A stretch of 40,480 nucleotides of DNA from Trinickia symbiotica. GTDB taxonomy: Bacteria > Pseudomonadota > Gammaproteobacteria > Burkholderiales > Burkholderiaceae. Under the pieces are notes generated by a model. The model was not told the DNA's origin. It saw only the letters and a program-made list of their open reading frames with translations, and did no database searches. Position numbers and translations under genes: made by a program. This document shows, in pieces, positions 15,523 through 23,639 of this stretch. Every line of letters starts with the position of its first letter. Positions within the stretch are counted from its first letter, which is position 1. The stretch covers positions 1-40,480 of the forward strand of contig NZ_PTIR01000035.1 of assembly GCF_002934455.1 (NCBI RefSeq), in the 5' to 3' direction.

Positions 15523-17187
15523 TCAGCTCTCGGTATAGGTAAAAGGTGATTCGATCACCCTGAAGGGATCGTACGGCAGGCCATTCGCCACACGAACCGT
15601 ACCCCAAACCTCGCCAATGGAAGCATCCGCGATCAACGCGTCAATCATGGCTTGGTGTGAATTCTCGCGGCGCTTCGCCACGCGGTAGAGTGTTTGGATT
15701 CGTTCCGCGAGTTGCGGCTGGTCGCGGGCCGCCTTCATTTCCTTGAACCGTTGTAGATGGCTCGCCATCATCCGCTGGTCGAACGAAAAGCGCTTTGGAG
15801 GCGGCTCGTCTTTCGGAACAAATGCGTTCACCCCAACCTGTATCCGCTTTTTGCTGTCGAGTTCTTGCTTCTGGTTGTAGTTGAACTCATCCATCAAACC
15901 TTCGATGTAGCCATCCTCGATGGCCTTGACCAACCCGATATCCTCGATCTTTCCAAGCATCGTCAACGCGTCGGCTTCGACTTGATTGGTGAGGCTCTCG
16001 ATGTAATAGCTTCCGCCGAGCGGATCAGCGACGCGCGCCGCCCCGATTTCGTGCGCCAAAATTTGTTGGGTGCGCGTAGCCAGTTCCCGGGCTTCTTCAG
16101 TGGGAATGCAGACCGGTTCATCATAGGTACAGGTTTCGACTGATTGCACCCCACCGAGCAGTGCTGCCAGCGTCTGCACGGCGGCACGGGACAGATTGTT
16201 GAGCGGTTGCTGGTACACCAGGGAGCGACCGGAGGTATGACATGCGATCCGTAGCCGTTGCGCGCGGGGATCGTTCGCTCCGAAACGTTCCCTCATGGTG
16301 CGTGCCCAAATCCGTCGTAAAGCGCGAAACTTCGCTATTTCCTCAAAGAAGTCGATGTCCGACGGCGACACCCAGGCCATACTCGGGCACACCTGATCCG
16401 CTGTCATGCCGCGTGCGCCAAGGTCCATAAGCGTCTGGTTGACGATCGCCATGCCTACGGCGATTTCGCCGGCTGCACCGAGGCCTCGCTCGCGCATGTC
16501 GTACGCCTGCGGGCACCCCAGAGCCCAGCGAGGACTGTTCTTGGCGCTGTACTCGATGCAGTCCACTGTCGTCCGGTGGCCCAACTCCGCGGGAACGATC
16601 TTTTCGCTCCAACCGGCAAGTCTCAGTTGCAGATGGTCCGGCATGTGCGAACCTTGCAGCTTCGCCATGTCCTTCCCCTGCTTCTGTGCCAGCGCCGCGA
16701 CCAGCGGATAAGTCATCATGGTGCTATGCCATGCAACGTCCTGCTGGGTCACGTCGATACCTTGCAGCAACACCTCCATGTCTCGCACGCACGAGATCGA
16801 ACAGCCCTCCTGGCCGGCGTCGTTGGTTAGCGCGGGGTGGTCAGCGTCGATCGCCTCCTGTCCGAGCGTATCGACAACGATATTGATACCCGCCGTGCCC
16901 ATTTGCAGCGCACGTTCGATTCCACCGCGCGTGTCTTCCGGCGCCCCGAAGCCAACAATATTACGCAGGGTCCACATGCGGCTTCGGTACATCTGAGGAT
17001 ACGCACCACGCGTATACGGATATTGTCCTGGATCACCGAGATCACGTTCGTAGTCAACGTTCGCGGCGTCTGCCGGGCCGTAACTCGCGTTCGTTTCAAG
17101 ACCACTCCACGTGGCGGTACGCGACAGCTTAACTTCAACGTTCGCGATGTTTTCCGCCAAAGACGAACCACCCTCGTTCCCTTTCAT
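15523..17187 (-). CDS. Coenzyme B12-dependent acyl-CoA mutase large subunit, unusual substrate site
   Basis: This 554-residue radical mutase TIM-barrel subunit rearranges the carbon skeleton of an acyl-CoA together with the B12 subunit. The family blocks YPYTRGAYPQMYRSRMWTLR and ARVADPLGGSYYIESLT are clear, and the length fits the two-subunit ICM/HCM type. By eye alignment, Tyr89 of methylmalonyl-CoA mutase is kept (Y63). The carboxylate-binding Arg207 position is Gly (about G192), the Gln197 position is not Gln, and the active-site His244 in GYHMQEAG is Asp (AYDMRERG, D230). The substrate is therefore unlikely to be methylmalonyl-CoA. ATG 17187 has GGAGGGAC directly upstream; an in-frame extension to 17268 lacks support. 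It lies in the minus-strand operon with two acyl-CoA dehydrogenases and a hydratase. Confidence 0.93.
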   Translation of the reverse strand: MKGNEGGSSLAENIANVEVKLSRTATWSGLETNASYGPADAANVDYERDLGDPGQYPYTRGAYPQMYRSRMWTLRNIVGFGAPEDTRGGIERALQMGTAGINIVVDTLGQEAIDADHPALTNDAGQEGCSISCVRDMEVLLQGIDVTQQDVAWHSTMMTYPLVAALAQKQGKDMAKLQGSHMPDHLQLRLAGWSEKIVPAELGHRTTVDCIEYSAKNSPRWALGCPQAYDMRERGLGAAGEIAVGMAIVNQTLMDLGARGMTADQVCPSMAWVSPSDIDFFEEIAKFRALRRIWARTMRERFGANDPRAQRLRIACHTSGRSLVYQQPLNNLSRAAVQTLAALLGGVQSVETCTYDEPVCIPTEEARELATRTQQILAHEIGAARVADPLGGSYYIESLTNQVEADALTMLGKIEDIGLVKAIEDGYIEGLMDEFNYNQKQELDSKKRIQVGVNAFVPKDEPPPKRFSFDQRMMASHLQRFKEMKAARDQPQLAERIQTLYRVAKRRENSHQAMIDALIADASIGEVWGTVRVANGLPYDPFRVIESPFTYTES

Positions 17188-17292
17188 GTCCCTCCTGTCG
17201 CCTCCAAAGGAGCGCTTCATTGCTTGGTTCCGGCTTGGCGCGAGCCGATTGATGAACGCGCTCGCCAACCAGTTGTCTGACCGAAACTCCGC

Positions 17293-18090
17293 TTAAGACT
17301 TTTTGCCAAGTTTTTCGCGCAGTGCGGCGAACAGGTTGCGGAATTCATCGCCGAAAAACAGGCCGCTGGCCACGATGCGCTCCACATTGCGCGCCTGAGC
17401 CCGGTCAAGGTCAGCGCACAATTCGATGGCGAGCTTCGCGGCGCCGATCGCTTCGGCGGGTTGCTTTGCCAAATTGAGACAGAACTCCCGTACCCTCGCT
17501 TCGAATTCCTCGTCGGAATAGACATCGTGGATCAGGCCGATACGCTCGGCTTTGGCAGCATCCATTTGCAGGTTCGCCATGATGAACCAGCGCGCCCACT
17601 GAGGCCCCACCAGCCGAGCCATCCGGCTCGTACCGCCAGACCCGGGAATGTTGCCGAATGCTGTCTCCGGCAAACCATAACGGGCGCTTTGTGCCGCGAG
17701 GCGGAAATCACAGGATAGCGACATCTCCAGCGCACCACCAAGGCATGGACCATGGTGAGCAACGACAATAGGCTTTTCGATGACCTCGAAGCGATCGAGC
17801 AGCGGGTGCAAGCTGCCACGGCCTTCTCGGTACCATTGGCGGAACGCCGTCGGGCTCGCCAGACTAGGATCGGGGCCGAGTTCGCTGTTGAGATCGACAC
17901 CCGCGCTGAAGTACTTGCCGCGCGCGCGAATCAGCATCACACGCAGCGAAGGTTCGGTAGCAAAGCGCTCCGTCTGTACGATCAACGCATCGTACATCTC
18001 ACCATTGATGGCGTTCAGTTTGGATGGGCGGTTCAATACCAGTTCCAAAATCCCATCGGATTCCGAAGCCAGCACAAGGGGTTCGCTCAT
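17293..18090 (-). CDS. Enoyl-CoA hydratase/isomerase (crotonase)
   Basis: This 265-residue crotonase-fold protein has the oxyanion-hole segment GKYFSAGVDL and CLGGALEMSLSCD with a Glu at the first catalytic position. LPETAFGNIPGSGGT carries the second Glu, so both general acid/base Glu of true hydratases are present. The start at 18090 (MSEPLV) follows AGAGGATG; an upstream open frame to 18303 overlaps the dehydrogenase and is not family-like. It is 22 bp from the acyl-CoA dehydrogenase and probably hydrates the unsaturated thioester made by that pair, upstream of the mutase in the operon. Confidence 0.9.
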   Translation of the reverse strand: MSEPLVLASESDGILELVLNRPSKLNAINGEMYDALIVQTERFATEPSLRVMLIRARGKYFSAGVDLNSELGPDPSLASPTAFRQWYREGRGSLHPLLDRFEVIEKPIVVAHHGPCLGGALEMSLSCDFRLAAQSARYGLPETAFGNIPGSGGTSRMARLVGPQWARWFIMANLQMDAAKAERIGLIHDVYSDEEFEARVREFCLNLAKQPAEAIGAAKLAIELCADLDRAQARNVERIVASGLFFGDEFRNLFAALREKLGKKS

Positions 18091-18112
18091 ATTCACATCC
18101 TCTTGCAATGAA

Positions 18113-19312
18113 CTACCGGCGCAACAACGCGCCCGCAATGATGTTGCGCTGAATTTCGTTGGAACCGCCGAAGATGCTCCAGCATCGGCCGTAGAGGTAG
18201 GCGTAGTTGATTGCCGCGGCCTGTCGCCATGGCTCTGATGCGCCAAGCCCTCCATCTCTGCGACAGGTCGGGTCATAGCATGCCCCGTACACGCCAAGCG
18301 CATCTCGCCAGAACTCGGTCATCCGCTGCAGCAATTCCGTGCTGAGCACTTTAAGAACCGATGCGCCGACGCCGTCATCGCGCCCAGCTTCCCATTCATC
18401 GAAGTATTGGCGCTCCAAGGCGACCAACGCGGTGAGACTGGCTTCGATCTCCATCATCCGCGCCCGCGCAAGCGTTCGCTCCACATCCGGCATTCGAGCG
18501 GCATAATTGGAGAAGGTCTCCTTGATCTGCCGCATTTGCCGGATCCTGCTTCCAGTATCCGCAATTGAAGTTCTCTCTCGCGACAACAGGAATTTTGCAA
18601 TCTTCCAGCCTTCGCCTTCGGCACCGACCAGGTTCTCGGCGGGCACACGAACGTTGTCGAAAAACACCTGATTCGTATGGTGCTCGCCATCCAGCGTCAC
18701 GATAGGTTCGACCGTGATGCCGGGCGTGCGCATGTCGATCAAAAGAAAGCTAATGCCTTGCTGCTTTTTGCCGGAACCATCTGTGCGAACGAGACAATGC
18801 ATCATGTCCGCCCAATGCGCTTCTGTCGTCCACATCTTGGTACCGTTGACGACGTAGCACTCCCCATCGCGCACTGCCGCCGTCGACAACGAGGCCAAGT
18901 CCGACCCGGCATTCGGCTCCGAGTATCCTTGGCACCACCACGTGTCGCTGCTGAGGATACCTGGCAGGTATCGACGTTTCTGTTCTTCATTGCCGAAGGT
19001 GTAGAGCACGGGGCCGACCATGCTGACGCCATAAGGAATGATCATGGGCGCCGCATTGAGAGCGCACTCCTGCAAAAAGGCGTGCTCCTTTCGCATTGAC
19101 CAGCCCTGTCCGCCGAACGCCACGGGCCAATTCGCCGCGAACCAACCGCGACGGTGCAGCGCCTTTTGCCAGCCAACGTAGTCGGCTTTCTCCAGGTAAA
19201 GGCCGTTTTCTACCCGGTACCTGGTCTCGGCAGCAAGTTCGGAACGCACGAACGCCCTGACCTCTCGCCGAAACGCGGCCTCGTCGAATTCCGAATCTAC
19301 ACCACTCTCCAT
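18113..19312 (-). CDS. Acyl-CoA dehydrogenase, probable catalytic subunit of a pair
   Basis: This 399-residue acyl-CoA dehydrogenase has WCQGYSEPNAGSDLASL (FAD/substrate), GTKMWTTEAHWAD and the C-terminal FGGSNEIQRNIIAG. The helix-G block SRERTSIAD keeps a Glu at the position used as catalytic base in isovaleryl/long-chain-type enzymes. It begins 57 bp after the neighbouring dehydrogenase gene, which is shorter and lacks that Glu. AGGAGAG precedes ATG 19312. Partnership of catalytic and non-catalytic subunits, as in actinobacterial steroid dehydrogenases, is inference. The product would be the substrate of the hydratase that follows. Confidence 0.9.
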   Translation of the reverse strand: MESGVDSEFDEAAFRREVRAFVRSELAAETRYRVENGLYLEKADYVGWQKALHRRGWFAANWPVAFGGQGWSMRKEHAFLQECALNAAPMIIPYGVSMVGPVLYTFGNEEQKRRYLPGILSSDTWWCQGYSEPNAGSDLASLSTAAVRDGECYVVNGTKMWTTEAHWADMMHCLVRTDGSGKKQQGISFLLIDMRTPGITVEPIVTLDGEHHTNQVFFDNVRVPAENLVGAEGEGWKIAKFLLSRERTSIADTGSRIRQMRQIKETFSNYAARMPDVERTLARARMMEIEASLTALVALERQYFDEWEAGRDDGVGASVLKVLSTELLQRMTEFWRDALGVYGACYDPTCRRDGGLGASEPWRQAAAINYAYLYGRCWSIFGGSNEIQRNIIAGALLRR

Positions 19313-19369
19313 CGCACTCTCCTGATGTTTCTACGCTCGTCCAGGCCACTACCCAGCAGACGGCTTCGC

Positions 19370-20470
19370 CTAGCTACCCGAAGCCGCGCTTTGGTCGACC
19401 CAAGCGCGTATCAGCCGCGTCAAGACCACCAGCCTTGCATTGCAATGACTGACGATCAGTTCGTCGGTCACGCCCATGCCCCCATGCATCTGAATGGCTT
19501 CCTGACCAACCAATTTCGCTGCCCGTTCGACCACCGAGGATGCAGCAAAACAAAGCCAAGCGTGGTCCCCCGATGTCGCCGCATCGACGCGGCCGGCAAG
19601 CTCGCGCGTAATGGCTTGGGCCTGAACGAGACCCATGTGCATATCTGCATACCGGTGCTGTAATGCCTGAAACGTCCCGATAGCGACGCCGAACTGGACC
19701 CGAGTACGTAGATATTCGCCTGTCACTTCCAAAAGCAATGCCATAACACCGACCGCGTCCGCGCAGTAAGCGCTGACGGCCCGCCGGCTTGCGAGGTCCA
19801 TGGCCTCTCGAGCAGCCTCCCCTTGAACCCATGCGGTCGATAATGGAATAGCCGTGTCATCGAAACGAATGTCAGCAGCCGGCTTACCGTCCATAAGGCG
19901 ATAGCCGGCGACATGCGCCCGTGTCTCTGAACGGGGAACCCGAAAAATCGCAGGTGTGCCATCGCTGTCAACCGCCATCAGCAGCCAGAAATCAGCCTGT
20001 TCCGCGAAGGGAATGAGCGACAAATTCCCAGATAAGCGGTAACCCTCTTGGGTTTTCTTGAAAGAGAGCTGGTCCGGCACGTCTGAGCGGCCGCCAAGCA
20101 TCGCCGTCACGCTCGCGCCCTCGATCGCTTGCGTGACAGCGTGCCCCCGTTGCTCCGGATCTCGACCACGCGCGAGTACAGTGCCAGCAATCACCGCTGA
20201 TTCGATGAAGGGCTCGAAGATCAAGCCTTTAGCCAATACTGTCACAGCATCGGCGATATCGGCACTGGCTCCGCCGAGGCCCCCGAAAACTTCTTCGAAA
20301 GGTAGCCCGAGCACGCCGAGCTGCGCCAAGAGCCCCCAGTGCAGCAAGCAATCCACGTGGCCTTGTCTCACGCGCTGATGCCGTGCGCTTGGCTCATAAG
20401 ATTCTGCGATGAAGCGGAGCAACGTATTTTCGATAATGCTCTTCGATTCGCGGTCCAACGGAGAACTCAT
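19370..20470 (-). CDS. Acyl-CoA dehydrogenase-like protein, probable non-catalytic partner
   Basis: This 366-residue acyl-CoA dehydrogenase fold protein has RTRVQFGVAIGTFQALQHR and QMHGGMGVTDE. The helix-G block reads LASRRAVSAYC, with Ser where a base Glu would sit, and the C-terminus lacks the GGS/EGT-type segment, so both usual catalytic Glu positions are empty. This is the pattern of a structural subunit in a heteromeric dehydrogenase. ATG 20470 (MSSPLD) follows TGAGGTGG; an upstream frame reaches 20533 without support. It is the first gene of the mutase operon, behind a palindromic operator at 20541. Confidence 0.85.
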   Translation of the reverse strand: MSSPLDRESKSIIENTLLRFIAESYEPSARHQRVRQGHVDCLLHWGLLAQLGVLGLPFEEVFGGLGGASADIADAVTVLAKGLIFEPFIESAVIAGTVLARGRDPEQRGHAVTQAIEGASVTAMLGGRSDVPDQLSFKKTQEGYRLSGNLSLIPFAEQADFWLLMAVDSDGTPAIFRVPRSETRAHVAGYRLMDGKPAADIRFDDTAIPLSTAWVQGEAAREAMDLASRRAVSAYCADAVGVMALLLEVTGEYLRTRVQFGVAIGTFQALQHRYADMHMGLVQAQAITRELAGRVDAATSGDHAWLCFAASSVVERAAKLVGQEAIQMHGGMGVTDELIVSHCNARLVVLTRLIRAWVDQSAASGS

Positions 20471-20540
20471 AACCACCTCAGGAGACAACATCTGAACGGG
20501 TGCGATCCCCACCCGACCTTTGATCGCCAGCACTCAAATT

Positions 20541-20598
20541 TGGTATGCAATCATACCGTGTTGATACATACTTTATCTGGCACTGCATATTCTGTAAA
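20541..20598 (-). promoter_or_regulatory. Candidate promoter and operator for the mutase operon
   Basis: The palindrome TGGTATGCAATCATACCG lies at 20541-20558. On the minus strand, TTTACA (20598-20593) and TAAAGT (20575-20570) are 17 bases apart, placing the operator near or just after the start of transcription. The operator is well supported; the promoter is tentative. Confidence 0.45.
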
Positions 20599-20817
20599 GA
20601 TTAATGCACGGGAGGGCGCTGTCAAGGACCGCAGTCGGCATGGCACTGGCACCGGAAACCATGCACCCCTCCGATTCTGCAGCGCCCTCCTGCACCTCGA
20701 CCGGCCAACCGGCGCACCAAGTCGTGCACCCTTGGCACATTACATATGACGCTGGCAGTTAGCACTTTGCAGACGTCGAACGAATTCAGCAGCGGGGCAC
20801 CTATCACTTCACGTCGG

Positions 20818-20860
20818 TTGACCCATCTATTCTCGTAGTGTATCGTATACTTGCATACTT
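20818..20860 (+). promoter_or_regulatory. Candidate promoter and operator for the HMGCS-DUF35 operon
   Basis: TTGACC (20818-20823) and TATCGT (20841-20846) are 17 bases apart. The operator TCGTATACTTGCATACTT (20843-20860) overlaps the -10 element. The start codon is at 20918. Confidence 0.5.
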
Positions 20861-20917
20861 CTTTTGCTCCTACCGCAGCAGGAACTGGCCAATCAACGTG
20901 AAGGGCGACAAGTGTCG

Positions 20918-22369
20918 ATGAACAACACCTATGGAATCACGGGCTTCGGAGGCTACATACCGCGGCTCCGGATGCAGCGAGCCGCCATCGCCGCCGCGCA
21001 TAAATGGATGGCGCCTAGCCTTCGCTCCCTGAGCAAGGGCCAGCGGGCATTCTGCAGTTGGGACGAAGACGCCGTAACGATGGCTGTCGAGGCGGCACGA
21101 GATGCGCTCGACACCAAGCCAACGTCCCATTTTGTTGCTGTGTCTATGGCGTCCACCACCATGCCGTTTGCCGATTTGCAGAACTCGGCCATCGTCGCAG
21201 GAGCCCTCGGTTTGCCTGCCGACGCAAGGACAATGGACCTAGGTTATTCGCAGCGCGCCGGTACTGCCGGTCTTCTTGCAGCCCTGCAATCAGCATCGGG
21301 GCCCGCGCTCTTTGTCGCAAGCGACCGCCCTCGCGGCAAACCGGCCAGCACGCAGGAGATCGGCTACGGAGCCGGCGCCGCGGCATTCACTCTCGGTAGC
21401 GAAAACGTTCTGGCGCATGTGATCGGATCTTCTAGCCGCAACGCAATGTTCGTCGATCACTTCCGCGCGGCGAACGCCAAATACGACTATGTCTGGGAAG
21501 AGCGCTGGATTCGCGACGAAGGCTACGCAAAGCTGGTTCCGCAAGCCGTAAGCGCCGCGTTGACGCAAGCAGGTATCCCTGCTGCCGAGGTCAGCCATTT
21601 CATTTTGGCAACACCAATGAAGGGCATCGCCGCGATGATCGCAAAGAGTCTCGGCATTCCTCCTGAAGCAGAAGCCGACAACCTTAGCGAGAACTGTGGT
21701 TTCACCGGTACCGCTCACGGGTTGCTCATGCTTGCGCACGTGCTCGAGCGCGCCGCCCCTGGCGAAGTCATCGTAATAGCCAGTTTCGGCCAAGGCGTGG
21801 ATGTGCTCGTTCTGCGGACAACGGACGCGTTAAAGTCCTTCTCACCCCGCCGTGGCATTAACGGCGCGCTGGCCGACGCACAATCCCACGATGCCTATCT
21901 GCGCATGCTCTCCTATGATGAAGCCATCGAACTCGAGTGGGGCATGCGCGGCGAGAAGGTGCTTAAGACAGCCCTAACCGAACAATACCGGTCCAGTTTT
22001 CAACTGGCCCACTTCATGGCGGGCAAATGTGCCAAATGCGGGGCAATCCAATTCCCTCAATTAGCCTACTGCGTCAATGCTTCGTGCGCAGCACCGAGCG
22101 AAAACTTCCACCAACTCTCTCTAGTGGATGAGAAGTGCCACGTGCTCACTTATACCGCCGATTGGCTCTCGTATCATCCAGCGCCGCCACTCTACGTCGG
22201 TTTCACTCAATTCGAGAACGGCGCTCGCCTGTTGACCGAGACCGTCGACGTCGGCGCAGCCGGGCTCGAGGTGGGCACCCCGCTCAAGGTGGTATTCCGG
22301 ATCAAAGACGTAGACAAAGACCGTGGATATCCGCGTTATTTCTGGAAAACCTCACCGGTACAAGCATAA
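20918..22369 (+). CDS. HMG-CoA-synthase-fold/DUF35 fusion protein
   Basis: This 483-residue protein joins an archaeal-type HMG-CoA synthase-like domain (about 1-330) to a DUF35 zinc-ribbon/OB-fold domain. Ribbon Cys are C371, C374, C385 and C390 (CAKC...CVNASC). The first domain matches archaeal HMG-CoA synthases at GITGFGGYIPRLR, DEDAVTMAVEAARDAL and RAGTAGLL. However, the catalytic Cys of EFACKAGTAG is Gln here (YSQRAGTAG, Q112), the His of FHQPNGK is Ala (about A231), and no Glu aligns with the third residue. Its condensing activity is therefore probably lost or changed. DUF35 partners thiolases in archaeal synthase complexes and in steroid-type aldolases. ATG 20918 is chosen because the N-terminus matches the family. 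The thiolase follows after 11 bp. Confidence 0.85.
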   Translation: MNNTYGITGFGGYIPRLRMQRAAIAAAHKWMAPSLRSLSKGQRAFCSWDEDAVTMAVEAARDALDTKPTSHFVAVSMASTTMPFADLQNSAIVAGALGLPADARTMDLGYSQRAGTAGLLAALQSASGPALFVASDRPRGKPASTQEIGYGAGAAAFTLGSENVLAHVIGSSSRNAMFVDHFRAANAKYDYVWEERWIRDEGYAKLVPQAVSAALTQAGIPAAEVSHFILATPMKGIAAMIAKSLGIPPEAEADNLSENCGFTGTAHGLLMLAHVLERAAPGEVIVIASFGQGVDVLVLRTTDALKSFSPRRGINGALADAQSHDAYLRMLSYDEAIELEWGMRGEKVLKTALTEQYRSSFQLAHFMAGKCAKCGAIQFPQLAYCVNASCAAPSENFHQLSLVDEKCHVLTYTADWLSYHPAPPLYVGFTQFENGARLLTETVDVGAAGLEVGTPLKVVFRIKDVDKDRGYPRYFWKTSPVQA

Positions 22370-22380
22370 GGGGCGCAATC

Positions 22381-23577
22381 ATGGCATCTGGCATCAAGGA
22401 CAAGGTCGCCATTCTTGGCATGGGATGTACGAAATTTGGCGAACGCTGGGATGTAGGCACGCATCAGCTCATGGCGGAGGCTTTTGAAGAAGCGCTGGTC
22501 GATGCCGGGATTGAACGGAAGCAAATCGACGCCGCGTGGTACGGATCCTGTCTCGACGAAATCAACGTAGGCAATTCCTCGATTCCGGCGTCTCTTGCAC
22601 TGCGTCTGGAAGGCGTGCCGGTGAGCCGCATGGAGAATATGTGTGCTACCGGCACCGAGGCGTTGCGCGGTGCCGTCTACGCGGTGGCATCGGGCGCGGT
22701 AGATATCGCCCTAGCGATTGGCGCGGAAAAGCTGAAGGACACTGGCTATGGCGGCCTTCCTGCGCCCTACAAAGGAACGCTGAACGACCTTTGGCTGCCT
22801 CTGGGTTCCGCGCCAGCCGGCTTTGCCCAATTGGCGGCCGGATATCGCGCCAAGCACGGGGTATCGCACGAAGACCTAAAGAGAGCGATCGGCCATGTCT
22901 CGTGGAAGAGCCACGAGAACGGCGTCAAGAGCCCAAAGGCGCACATCCGCAAGAAGGTAACGATGGACCAGATCCTCGGTGCGCCGATGATCGCGGAGCC
23001 GCTTGGCCTATTCGACTGCTGCGGTGTGAGCGATGGAGCGGCCTGCGCAATCGTCACTACACCCGAGATCGCCAGGTCTCTGGGGAAACAGGATCTGGTG
23101 GCGATCAAGGCAATTCAACTCGCCAGCAGCTCCGGTATTGAGTCGCACACAACGCAGTGGGATGGGAGCTACGTCAGAACGACGCGCCACGCAGCTCGAC
23201 GTGCCTATGAGGAAGCGGGCATTACGAACCCGCGCGAGCAGCTGAGCCTGATGGAGGTTCACGACTGCTTTTCGATTACCGAACTGGTTACGATGGAAGA
23301 TCTGTTCGTCTCAGGCGAAGGCAGAGCCGTAACCGACGTTCTCGATGGCTTTTACGATGCTGATGGAAGTGTCCCCTGTCAAATCGACGGGGGCCTGAAG
23401 TGCTTCGGCCATCCCATCGCCGCATCGGGACTGCGCATGGCGTACGAGATCTACAACCAATTGCTGCATCGCGCTGGCGAGCGCCAGTTGGACAATCCAA
23501 CTGTCGGACTCACGCATAACCTAGGCGGCGTTCCCTACCTCGGGGTTGCGGCGATCTCGATTCTCGGTCTTCTCTAA
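22381..23577 (+). CDS. Thiolase-family protein (archaeal/SCP2 type)
   Basis: This 398-residue thiolase-fold protein has the nucleophile block ENMCATGTEAL (C88), the HDCFSITEL His motif and LKCFGHPIAASG. The C-terminus reads THNLGGVPYLG, like archaeal acetoacetyl-CoA thiolases, in place of the CxGGG of bacterial biosynthetic thiolases. It may carry out thiolysis or, like Ltp2-type relatives paired with DUF35, retro-aldol cleavage; the retained Cys argues for thiolysis. It sits 11 bp after the HMGCS-DUF35 gene, and the two likely form a complex. The start at 22381 follows AGGGGCG. A longer frame from 22135 overlaps the upstream gene and is rejected. Confidence 0.9.
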   Translation: MASGIKDKVAILGMGCTKFGERWDVGTHQLMAEAFEEALVDAGIERKQIDAAWYGSCLDEINVGNSSIPASLALRLEGVPVSRMENMCATGTEALRGAVYAVASGAVDIALAIGAEKLKDTGYGGLPAPYKGTLNDLWLPLGSAPAGFAQLAAGYRAKHGVSHEDLKRAIGHVSWKSHENGVKSPKAHIRKKVTMDQILGAPMIAEPLGLFDCCGVSDGAACAIVTTPEIARSLGKQDLVAIKAIQLASSSGIESHTTQWDGSYVRTTRHAARRAYEEAGITNPREQLSLMEVHDCFSITELVTMEDLFVSGEGRAVTDVLDGFYDADGSVPCQIDGGLKCFGHPIAASGLRMAYEIYNQLLHRAGERQLDNPTVGLTHNLGGVPYLGVAAISILGLL

Positions 23578-23639
23578 CGACCCGCGTGGCCGGTTGCCGC
23601 AGGGAAGCGGGAACCGGTGCGCGGGCAGGTACAACAATT

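Larger units (their letters stand above)
20471..20917. promoter_or_regulatory. Divergent regulatory region with two operators
   Basis: This 447-bp gap lies between the minus-strand mutase operon and the plus-strand HMGCS-DUF35 operon. It contains one GTAT-N6-ATAC palindrome on each side. I saw no gene in it. Confidence 0.6.

Noticed and set aside
15523-17187. Calling the mutase methylmalonyl-CoA mutase
   Set aside because: The Arg207-equivalent and His244-equivalent residues are not conserved and the subunit is the short two-gene form, so the standard substrate is unlikely.
17188-17268. N-terminal extension of the mutase large subunit
   Set aside because: A GGAGGGAC ribosome site lies directly upstream of ATG 17187, and the extension has no family features.
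22135-22380. N-terminal extension of the thiolase gene
   Set aside because: It overlaps the C-terminus of the HMGCS-DUF35 gene in another frame and lacks homology-like sequence; ATG 22381 matches the thiolase N-terminus.
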